NCBI GenBank assembly: GCA_027621485.1
Contig: JAQCBG010000035.1
Span: 1-6,231 of the forward strand
Length of the DNA: 6,231 nt
Direction of reading: 5' to 3'
From: Pseudomonadota bacterium
GTDB taxonomy: Bacteria > Pseudomonadota > Alphaproteobacteria > Rickettsiales > Midichloriaceae
Shown here: positions 1 to 6,231 of the stretch, piece after piece
Numbering within the stretch: position 1 is the first letter of the stretch
Layout of the letters: each line of letters opens with the position of its first letter
Translations under genes and position numbers: made by a program
Notes under the pieces: generated by a model
Database searches by the model: none
Told to the model about the DNA's origin: nothing
Seen by the model: only the letters and a program-made list of their open reading frames with translations

Positions 1-1691
1 CCGCCATCTTCAATAAAGCGTTTATAAACCTTTTTAATTACTCCATTACTAGAATCATAACCTTCAAACTTATAAAGTAAATCATCTACTTTCTTTACAA
101 CATTAGAGATAATGCCACTTACAGGATTCTTTTTTTCACTTTTTTCAGCAAAAACAAATATTCCTCCAGATGTATTATATCTCTCTACTTCTCTTCCATC
201 ACCACCTCCGTGATCCGCAACTTTATTGATTCTAAGATATAATATACCCTCATTACCTTGCATTTTAGGCTCAAATTCTTTACCTTCTTTTAAATTTGTA
301 ATATCAACTTTTTCCCATATATTTGGATCTTGCGCAGGATTATAAATCGTCTCATCGCCAACTTTTGATTTTGGAACTATAGCATATTCTAGCACTTCAT
401 CTTCGTGAGTATACCTACAACCTCTCCAAGTTATCCTTGTATCAAAACCACCTACTGCAGAATCTCTGTTACTGCTTGCAGATCCATGACTCATGAAAAG
501 AGATGTAGGATTTGCAAATTCCTTATTCAGACCTTCAATAACTCCCCAAAAATTATACATAGGATATCTTTCCTTACTCTGATCATTTGGATCTGCAACT
601 TGCCTTTTAATACCTTCAAAGATATAACCATTGAAATCTCTGCTTGAATAAGTAACTTTACCCTGCAATCCTAAAAATACTTTTTGCGCTTGACCATAAG
701 AAGGATTTACGTCTGATGGATAATCATTAGGTTTATCAGATGAAAAATTAATATCTGAATTATTAAAACCAGAACCAGGTAGAGCATATACCTTTGGAAT
801 ACTAATGCCCAAAAAATCTTTCAACATTATCATCGAAAGTGAGTTATCAAGACCACCTGCTGAATTAATATTTGAAATAAAATTCCCTCTATATTGAATA
901 CTTAAAGAATCTCCATCATATATTTTAATGCCGATATCTGTATAGTTCTCATATTTATTACGTGCACTCCAGCGTCTTGGATGATTAACGCCATATGAAA
1001 CAAAATCATTATATGCACTTTGATTCATATAAGGTTTCCACCAAGAATGATTCCCCCAAAGATCAGCATCTAAGGAACCTCTGTGATCTTCTGTATCCAT
1101 ACGCACAGTTTTAAATCCGCAAAGATATACAGCATTTTCCATGCTAGATGTTGGATTAATTAAAGTAATTCTAATTTTATCTCCAACTTTAATTTTTAAA
1201 TTTGCGCTATAATAATGATATTCTGCAGAACCTACGCTCCCTGAAGCAGGATTACAAGCGGCCTTTATTTCTGCTATTTTATCACTCCATCTAAATTGAA
1301 TTTTATCTTTTATACTTGAATCATATTCTCTAAATTTACTTTTAAAAATCTCTCCTTTTTGACATAACACTATGCATTGCTCAATAATATCTTTATTTAA
1401 ATCATCTTGTATTTCATTATTTGCAGCATAAGAATCTGGATCAGTGATATCTTCTCCATTTTTCGCTCTAGCAAAAGCAAGACACTCGGCTTGGCACCTA
1501 TCATAGCAAATTTTTCCAACTGGTCTCACAATAATTGGCGTTCTATTAACTTCTCCAAATTCCCAACTGAAAACGCAATCATTATAAGAAAGACCTCCTG
1601 CGTATATTGCATTTTTCTGCGCATTTATAATAAGCATTAATAATGCGCATAAAGTAATACGAAAACACTTTCTATAAATGTCAAAATCCAT
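1..1691 (-). CDS. virB6: second extended VirB6-like T4SS protein, N-terminal part (3' end beyond window)
   Basis: Uninterrupted reading frame of 563 codons from the ATG at 1691 to the left window edge, with no stop, so the gene continues outside. The N-terminus looks like a signal peptide: R7 K8, a hydrophobic run at about 10-24 (ITLCALLMLII), cleavage perhaps near A31. The rest of the visible part has no obvious membrane span. It holds FSWEFGEVN (41-49), resembling FPWEVGDLN in the preceding VirB6; a cysteine cluster C62-x3-C66-x3-C70 and C106-x3-C110; and beta-rich segments such as VGDKIRITL (169-177), GDSLSIQYRG (260-269) and GILYLRIN (482-489). The start is supported by an SD-like AAAAGG 9 nt upstream and lies 3 bp after the preceding stop; the internal M19 has no such support and would cut the signal peptide. 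Calling it VirB6 rests on operon position, the shared motif and the known tandem virB6 genes of Rickettsiales. The membrane core that would prove it is not in the window. Alternative: a T4SS-linked periplasmic protein of another family. Confidence 0.75.
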   Translation of the reverse strand, partial: MDFDIYRKCFRITLCALLMLIINAQKNAIYAGGLSYNDCVFSWEFGEVNRTPIIVRPVGKICYDRCQAECLAFARAKNGEDITDPDSYAANNEIQDDLNKDIIEQCIVLCQKGEIFKSKFREYDSSIKDKIQFRWSDKIAEIKAACNPASGSVGSAEYHYYSANLKIKVGDKIRITLINPTSSMENAVYLCGFKTVRMDTEDHRGSLDADLWGNHSWWKPYMNQSAYNDFVSYGVNHPRRWSARNKYENYTDIGIKIYDGDSLSIQYRGNFISNINSAGGLDNSLSMIMLKDFLGISIPKVYALPGSGFNNSDINFSSDKPNDYPSDVNPSYGQAQKVFLGLQGKVTYSSRDFNGYIFEGIKRQVADPNDQSKERYPMYNFWGVIEGLNKEFANPTSLFMSHGSASSNRDSAVGGFDTRITWRGCRYTHEDEVLEYAIVPKSKVGDETIYNPAQDPNIWEKVDITNLKEGKEFEPKMQGNEGILYLRINKVADHGGGDGREVERYNTSGGIFVFAEKSEKKNPVSGIISNVVKKVDDLLYKFEGYDSSNGVIKKVYKRFIEDG

Positions 1692-1694
1692 ACA

Positions 1695-4250
1695 TTATTG
1701 CCTTTTCATCTTATCAGCATTCGATCCACCACCTTTAGAGCCACCGCCAGATTTTATTTTATTCATTATGCCTTTGCCTGCACTAGTGCCAGCAGACATT
1801 GCGAATTTACCTGCAGATGCCATACCAGATCCTATTGCCCCAAGAGCATTTCCGCCTCTTGCCATACCACCTAAATCTTGCACTCCAACAAGTATTGCAA
1901 TAAAGCTACTGACAGATTCAGAGAACAAATAAAATAAAAACGCAAATAACATAAGTTGAAGTACTGCATCAAAATATGGCTTCCTGTATTCATCTTTTAA
2001 TATTGTATATTCTCCAAGCGGCCCAAGATTTAAAGTTGTTGTAAGTTTTGCAGCAAGACCTCCGGCGCTATAGCTGCAAGGATCTGTAGATGCAGCATCA
2101 TAAGTTTTGCAAAACATTGAGTTATTGCCATCACACGCTGCTTTAATATCCCCTCCGTGCGCGGTTAAATCTAAATCTCCATAAAAAACATAATCAAATG
2201 TTGATAGCATTAATGCAACAAACGCCATTAAGAGTGCTGGATAGAGCATATATCCTATAATCATCGTAATGGTTTTTTGCGCAATTCCTTTTGTAAATTC
2301 AAATAAACCAAAGCAAAATAAAATCGGAGAAAGTAAAACAAGAATAGTAATTACAAACATTGACATTATAAAAATGTGCACAAATTTGAAAATAATCAGC
2401 AAGAACATAAAGCAATATATAAATGATACAATGCTAAGTAAGAAACCAGATATACCAAGCAAGAAAGAGGCAGTTATAATCCAAGCACCAATCATACCAG
2501 ACATCGTATATTTACAAGATCCAAGATTCAAATAATTCGCAACTTTACAATCAATAAGATCCCATGTTGTCATTTTAATAACATCCTGAAAACCTATTGT
2601 GTTTTTAAGGCCATTCATACTACTTACTGGAATTTCCACTTCACTGAAAATATTTCTTCCGTTAATTTCAAAATTGCAGTATTTGGCGGGATCGTTATCA
2701 TTTTGAGCGCTCATAAATAGATCTGTGATTTCTTGCGATCCATTTAGAATAGCTGGATATAGACCAGTTCTTTTACCGCCATCCATCGAGTACCAGGCAT
2801 CACCAACACCAAAATATAAAACAAGTGCAAATTTAATAATATACATTATCAATTCACTTTTTTTTGGCATCTCTGCAGAAGACATTATTTTAATACCAAC
2901 AAGTGCGATATAAAGCACAAGTATTGCATAAACTATCTGCTTCAATTTCTCTTGTACTATCTGAAAGAAAGATTGACCACCACCTCCTGCGCTAATATTT
3001 GGATCTTTATTGATAAAAACCTTTATCAGCAAATCTTGTATACAACCTATAATAGTACTTGTAATATGAAGATCACTCCTTAGAAATCCACTAACAGCCC
3101 TTATATGACCTGGAGGATTTGCACTTGCAGGATTTGCTTCATCTATTGCTTTTCCAAGAGATCTTAAATCCTCTCTGCCACTTATAAAATAAAAACAACG
3201 AGTACCAGAGAGATAATCTTTAATAAAATCATCAAGCTCTAATTCATCATTTGGAGGAGGTACATATGTACAACCAACTTTAATTGGAAGTAATGTGTAA
3301 GGAGTTGCAACGCAAAGCTGCACCTTACCACTACCAAATGTATAATAAGGATGATAATGCGCAGGAGCTTTGTAATATAGAGGATTTTGACCTGGCGTTA
3401 AAACAAATTCCTCGCGTGTTGGTTTTCCTGAGCCACCTTTATTACATCTTGTTCTATCTGAGCCCCAAAATCTATCCCATCCATTTATATAATGCACAAC
3501 TACTTTTCCCACTAATTTCTGTTGCTCAGCTATCTTACCTATTTCATCTCCAGGAGGTATGCAGTACGCAGAGGCTCCCCCCATATAACCCCAAGTTCTA
3601 CTAATCATCTCTTCATCTGCATCTGTACCGCCGAGTTCTGCTCCTTGTATTGGGTCAAATCTTGGATTGCAGTGATAGAAAAACGGCACATCTATTGCAT
3701 TAAATGCTTTTGGAGCATCATTATATACAACAACTCCATCAGGCCCTCCCCCAGCATCACCTCCAGCACCCATTTCTTTGCAATCTATGTATTGCTTATT
3801 ACCATATTTCTCTTCAAATTTAAAATTTATATATTCATGAGGCGCTACAATATATGCGTTAGTACAAATATCTATCATGATGATATATTCTATACCTATT
3901 GCGATAAGAGCAATAATTGAGCCTATTGGAAATGAGCCCATCATACTCATATAAACAGCAGCTCTTCCTGCGGTCGAAACAAAGCTCCAAGATCCATGCG
4001 ATGCATTTGAACAAGTATTTGCAGAATCTTTTCCAAGTACAGTTGGAATGCAAGTGTTATTCAAATCACCAACTTCCCAAGGAAAAAGAGCTTTTCCACT
4101 TGAAAAACAGTTATCCACATTACCAAGATATCCTATACCACCACTGATAGTAGATTTTGTTTCAAATTCCATCATGCTATTGTAGCTACTTGCAATCTGC
4201 AAAAAGCTAAAAAAACAATATATAAAAACAAAAAATCTTTTAACAAACAT
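1695..4250 (-). CDS. virB6: extended VirB6 (TrbL/VirB6 family) T4SS inner-membrane channel protein, first copy
   Basis: Complete 851-residue polytopic inner-membrane component of the T4SS, about three times longer than Agrobacterium VirB6 (about 295 residues) and in the size range of Rickettsiales RvhB6 proteins. Residues 1-22 look like a signal peptide (K4 R5, then a Phe-rich hydrophobic run, possible cleavage near S22). A motif FPWEVGDLNNTC (56-67) is followed by a hydrophobic segment (about 108-128). Residues 131-430 form a long extension with eight cysteines (157, 194, 230, 269, 313, 327, 352, 403). The VirB6 core is at about 437-790: hydrophobic segments near 437-455, 465-483, 585-650 (probably two or three spans), 660-685 and 763-790, with TTWDLIDC at 561-568 before the main membrane block. 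The tail (791-851) is Gly/Ala/Ser/Lys-rich. The ATG at 4250 has an SD-like AAAGGA 10 nt upstream. It sits 6 bp after virB4 and 3 bp before the next VirB6-like gene. Which RvhB6 paralogue (a to e) it matches is not certain; position after virB4 suggests the first. Confidence 0.93.
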   Translation of the reverse strand: MFVKRFFVFIYCFFSFLQIASSYNSMMEFETKSTISGGIGYLGNVDNCFSSGKALFPWEVGDLNNTCIPTVLGKDSANTCSNASHGSWSFVSTAGRAAVYMSMMGSFPIGSIIALIAIGIEYIIMIDICTNAYIVAPHEYINFKFEEKYGNKQYIDCKEMGAGGDAGGGPDGVVVYNDAPKAFNAIDVPFFYHCNPRFDPIQGAELGGTDADEEMISRTWGYMGGASAYCIPPGDEIGKIAEQQKLVGKVVVHYINGWDRFWGSDRTRCNKGGSGKPTREEFVLTPGQNPLYYKAPAHYHPYYTFGSGKVQLCVATPYTLLPIKVGCTYVPPPNDELELDDFIKDYLSGTRCFYFISGREDLRSLGKAIDEANPASANPPGHIRAVSGFLRSDLHITSTIIGCIQDLLIKVFINKDPNISAGGGGQSFFQIVQEKLKQIVYAILVLYIALVGIKIMSSAEMPKKSELIMYIIKFALVLYFGVGDAWYSMDGGKRTGLYPAILNGSQEITDLFMSAQNDNDPAKYCNFEINGRNIFSEVEIPVSSMNGLKNTIGFQDVIKMTTWDLIDCKVANYLNLGSCKYTMSGMIGAWIITASFLLGISGFLLSIVSFIYCFMFLLIIFKFVHIFIMSMFVITILVLLSPILFCFGLFEFTKGIAQKTITMIIGYMLYPALLMAFVALMLSTFDYVFYGDLDLTAHGGDIKAACDGNNSMFCKTYDAASTDPCSYSAGGLAAKLTTTLNLGPLGEYTILKDEYRKPYFDAVLQLMLFAFLFYLFSESVSSFIAILVGVQDLGGMARGGNALGAIGSGMASAGKFAMSAGTSAGKGIMNKIKSGGGSKGGGSNADKMKRQ
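1698..1880 (-). other. Gly/Ala/Ser/Lys-rich C-terminal tail of VirB6 (first copy)
   Basis: Residues 791-851 after the last membrane segment are low in complexity: repeated Gly-Gly and Ala-Gly steps (GGMARGGNALGAIGSGMASA), then a basic Gly/Ser run (KIKSGGGSKGGGS) ending KMKRQ. The basic charge suggests a flexible cytoplasmic tail. On the plus strand the same DNA gives a proline-rich reading frame, which is only a shadow. Confidence 0.75.
1701..1706 (-). promoter_or_regulatory. Shine-Dalgarno for the second virB6-like gene, inside the end of the first
   Basis: Reads AAAAGG on the minus strand, 9 nt before the ATG at 1691, within the Lys-Arg codons just before the TAA of the preceding virB6. 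With a 3-bp intergenic gap, it decides the start at 1691 and suggests coupled translation. Confidence 0.7.
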
Positions 4251-4256
4251 ATGCTT

Positions 4257-6231
4257 TTATTCCTTTATTTCTTTTAAACGCTCATTGAATTTCGAGAGCC
4301 AAATACTTGGGTCATCTCCAAATTCTTTACGTACGGAATCAAGGACAATGACAGTATCTGCCCTCCCAGATAAAACATTAATAATTGCATCCATTCCGCT
4401 AAGATCTATTCTTGCAATTACAGCATCATTACCTTGTTTAATTAAAAAATATCTAGTCCCTGGATCTGTTGTTTTTATTAACATAAATTCTCTCTCACTT
4501 AGCATGAAAGCAGTTTTATAAACTTCTGTTGCCTTAAGATTTGGTAAAAATATTTGCGTTGCTGTTTGTTGTATTAATGTATCACTAATTGCACTTTTAC
4601 TTGCATCTTCAACACTTTGAGTAGCAAAAACAACAAAAGTATTGAGCTTTCTAAGTACCTTTAACCAATCTTTAATTCTTGGTGCAAAAATAGGATTATC
4701 TATCAGCGCCCATGCCTCATCAAGAACTATCATGCTAGGTGTTCCATCTAAAGAGATATTAATTCTATGGAATATATAGCTTAAAACAGGCCCAAGACTT
4801 GCATTATCCTTTAAAAGCTCCGCCATTTCAAAGCCAAAAATATCATTTTCAGCGAAATTTATTATATCTTCTGCGTTATCAAAGATATTAGAATGAGAGC
4901 CGCCGCTATGCCACATTGCAATTCTACTTGCAAGTGTTCCAGGGCCTCCAACGCCAAGAAAAGGGGCGATATTTGAAAGCCTTCTATCTTCTGTTTTTAA
5001 TTTATAGTTACCATTTATTGCGGATGTTAGAAGATCTATATCTTCTGCTGTAATTTGCTCTCCATTGACAGAAACGAGTTGCTTTAGCCAATCTAGCAAA
5101 AATGCTCGATTTTCTCCTGTATCTGGCAAAAGAAATGGATTAAATTTACAGGATTTACCTGGATCTATTATAGTATATCTACCATTTAGAGCACGCAAAA
5201 AAATTTCAGCACCTCTATCCTTATCAAAGAAAAAAAGTCTTGCTTTAAATTTTTGAGCTTGAGCACATAAAAAATTCATCATTACGGTCTTTCCCGCGCC
5301 AGTTGGCCCAATGATTGTTGTATGACCTACATCTCTTAAGTGAAAATTAAAATAATAAGGCGTACCAGATGTGCTATCTAAAACAGTAACTGCACTACCC
5401 CAATGATTATTTTCTGCTTTTCCTGTTGGATAATTATGAAAAGAATTAAATGATGCTAGATTTGCTGTATTAATTGTTGCACTTCGCACAATAAAACTAT
5501 CATTACCAGGGATTTGAGCCCAAAAAGCAGGCTCCATATTAACTCTTTCCCTAACACCAATACCGCCAGTATTTGTTAATTCTACCGCAGACATTGAAAG
5601 AATATTTTCAAGCTCTTTTGGATCATCTGCAATACACATTACGGTCAAATGATGATTTCCAAATGCAATTTCGCCACTCATTGCTTTATCTAAGGCGTCA
5701 CTAATTTCTAAAATTTGAGAAACGGCTTTATCACCAGATTGAACCATTCTATTTTGTTGAAGCTGCATTCTATTGATTGCAGATTGTCTATTTGCAAATG
5801 CAAAAGATTGAGAAATGATGAATTCAAAAGGCATTCTAAGAAATGAATCAAGCATTCCGGCCCAACTCTTTGGTCCATATTCTTTTAAACTCACAACTCC
5901 TGCAAATTTACTTCTACCATCTGGACATTTATACTCTATGGCTTTTTTTCCAAAATAAAGCCTTCCTGTATTTATTATCTTACTTATGTTATGAAAATTA
6001 TATGGAACTTTAGATCTCATTCCACAATTTACTATACTAGATATAAGTTCTGCTGGCTCTGAATAATAAGACTTACCTATTTTTTGAATTCCAAGAATTC
6101 TTGCATTATATTCTCTTAGAGAATTAAGTACTCTGCCAACAGCCTCTTCTAGCTCTTCATGGCCCTCCCAAATATCTTTATGCCAAGAAATATCTCCAAC
6201 ATTTCCAAATATATTAGAAAATTTATTAATT
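4257..6231 (-). CDS. virB4: VirB4 family type IV secretion ATPase (5' end beyond window)
   Basis: Inner-membrane-associated ATPase that powers assembly and substrate transfer of a VirB/rvh-type T4SS. Numbering from the in-frame ATG at 6020, the C-terminal RecA-like ATPase domain shows Walker A GPTGAGKT (238-245, at 5286-5309), FFFDKDRGAEIF just after it (263-274), Walker B MIVLDEAW (430-437), and FATQSVEDASKS (465-476) followed by TATQIFLPN (486-494), all typical of VirB4. The ATG at 6020 is not the true start: the frame continues without a stop for 70 more codons to the window edge (for example IGKSYYSEPAEL just upstream). So 657 codons are visible; with a usual family length near 800, about 145 N-terminal residues are missing. 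The ATPase motifs look intact, so this resembles the catalytic copy that sits next to virB6 in Rickettsiales (rvhB4-I) rather than the degenerate second copy found elsewhere; that copy assignment is inference. The stop is 6 bp before virB6. virB3 is expected just upstream, outside the window. Confidence 0.96.
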   Translation of the reverse strand, partial: INKFSNIFGNVGDISWHKDIWEGHEELEEAVGRVLNSLREYNARILGIQKIGKSYYSEPAELISSIVNCGMRSKVPYNFHNISKIINTGRLYFGKKAIEYKCPDGRSKFAGVVSLKEYGPKSWAGMLDSFLRMPFEFIISQSFAFANRQSAINRMQLQQNRMVQSGDKAVSQILEISDALDKAMSGEIAFGNHHLTVMCIADDPKELENILSMSAVELTNTGGIGVRERVNMEPAFWAQIPGNDSFIVRSATINTANLASFNSFHNYPTGKAENNHWGSAVTVLDSTSGTPYYFNFHLRDVGHTTIIGPTGAGKTVMMNFLCAQAQKFKARLFFFDKDRGAEIFLRALNGRYTIIDPGKSCKFNPFLLPDTGENRAFLLDWLKQLVSVNGEQITAEDIDLLTSAINGNYKLKTEDRRLSNIAPFLGVGGPGTLASRIAMWHSGGSHSNIFDNAEDIINFAENDIFGFEMAELLKDNASLGPVLSYIFHRINISLDGTPSMIVLDEAWALIDNPIFAPRIKDWLKVLRKLNTFVVFATQSVEDASKSAISDTLIQQTATQIFLPNLKATEVYKTAFMLSEREFMLIKTTDPGTRYFLIKQGNDAVIARIDLSGMDAIINVLSGRADTVIVLDSVRKEFGDDPSIWLSKFNERLKEIKE
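4261..4266 (-). promoter_or_regulatory. Shine-Dalgarno for virB6 (first copy), inside the end of virB4
   Basis: Reads AAAGGA on the minus strand, 10 nt before the ATG at 4250. It lies within the last sense codons of virB4 (AAG GAA before TAA), so ribosomes finishing virB4 end close to the next start. This supports the chosen start and suggests translational coupling. Confidence 0.7.

Noticed and set aside
405..647. Plus-strand reading frame of 80 codons
   Set aside because: Antisense to the continuous frame of the second virB6-like gene, which I translated without stops through this region.
1..1691. Non-coding or degenerate region, because no long complete gene is contained in it
   Set aside because: Codon-by-codon reading of the minus strand from 1691 to 3 shows no stop; the gene only lacks its end because the window cuts it.
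1678..1932. Plus-strand proline-rich reading frame (84 codons)
   Set aside because: It is the complement of the Gly-rich tail of VirB6: Gly codons GGN read as Pro on the other strand. No ribosome site or family signal.
3284..3920. Two overlapping plus-strand reading frames of 106 and 132 codons
   Set aside because: They lie fully inside the well-supported virB6 on the other strand and show no recognisable domain.
3859..4053. Minus-strand 64-codon reading frame within virB6
   Set aside because: It is an alternative frame of the same DNA; the virB6 frame runs through with a signal peptide and membrane core, so this is a shadow and not evidence of a frameshift.
4195..4245. A/T-rich runs near the virB6 start as a promoter
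   Set aside because: They encode the Phe-rich signal peptide inside the gene, and the genes are separated by 6 bp only. No clear -35/-10 pair upstream of the start was found.
6018..6020. ATG at 6020 as the start of virB4
   Set aside because: The same frame is open for 70 more codons to the window edge with VirB4-like sequence, and a 587-residue VirB4 would be too short. It is an internal methionine.

Overview
The window is an AT-rich (roughly two-thirds A+T by eye), almost fully coding piece of a bacterial type IV secretion system (T4SS) operon. All genes are on the minus strand. Gene order (virB4, a very long virB6, then a second long VirB6-like gene), the oversized VirB6 proteins and the base composition all fit the rvh-type T4SS of Rickettsiales, the obligate intracellular alphaproteobacteria. 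The genus cannot be decided from this window. Family assignments rest on motifs and remembered family features, not on a database search.

Layout in transcription order (right to left): (1) 6231 to 4257, VirB4 ATPase, cut off at its N-terminus by the window edge. The reading frame stays open past the ATG at 6020 to the end of the window, giving 657 visible codons. (2) 4250 to 1695, a complete 851-residue extended VirB6 with a signal-like N-terminus, a long Cys-rich extension, the VirB6/TrbL-type membrane core and a Gly/Ser/Lys-rich tail. (3) 1691 to 1, a second VirB6-like protein whose first 563 codons are visible. It begins with a signal peptide and continues as a soluble-looking, beta-rich, Cys-containing domain. 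Its C-terminus, where a VirB6 membrane core would be expected, lies off the window.

Only 9 bases lie between genes (6 and 3 bp). Each downstream gene has a Shine-Dalgarno-like sequence inside the last codons of the gene before it, which points to one transcript with coupled translation. No promoter, terminator, RNA gene, mobile element, CRISPR array or non-coding stretch above 300 bp is visible.

How the genes work together: VirB4 is the cytoplasmic ATPase that energises assembly and substrate transfer, and VirB6 is the polytopic inner-membrane channel component. In Rickettsiales, VirB6 is expanded into several long paralogues with large extra domains that may be exposed outside the inner membrane. 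The least explained parts here are those extra domains: a short Phe-x-Trp-Glu motif shared by both VirB6 proteins, their cysteine patterns, and a possible lectin-like beta-sandwich in the second one.
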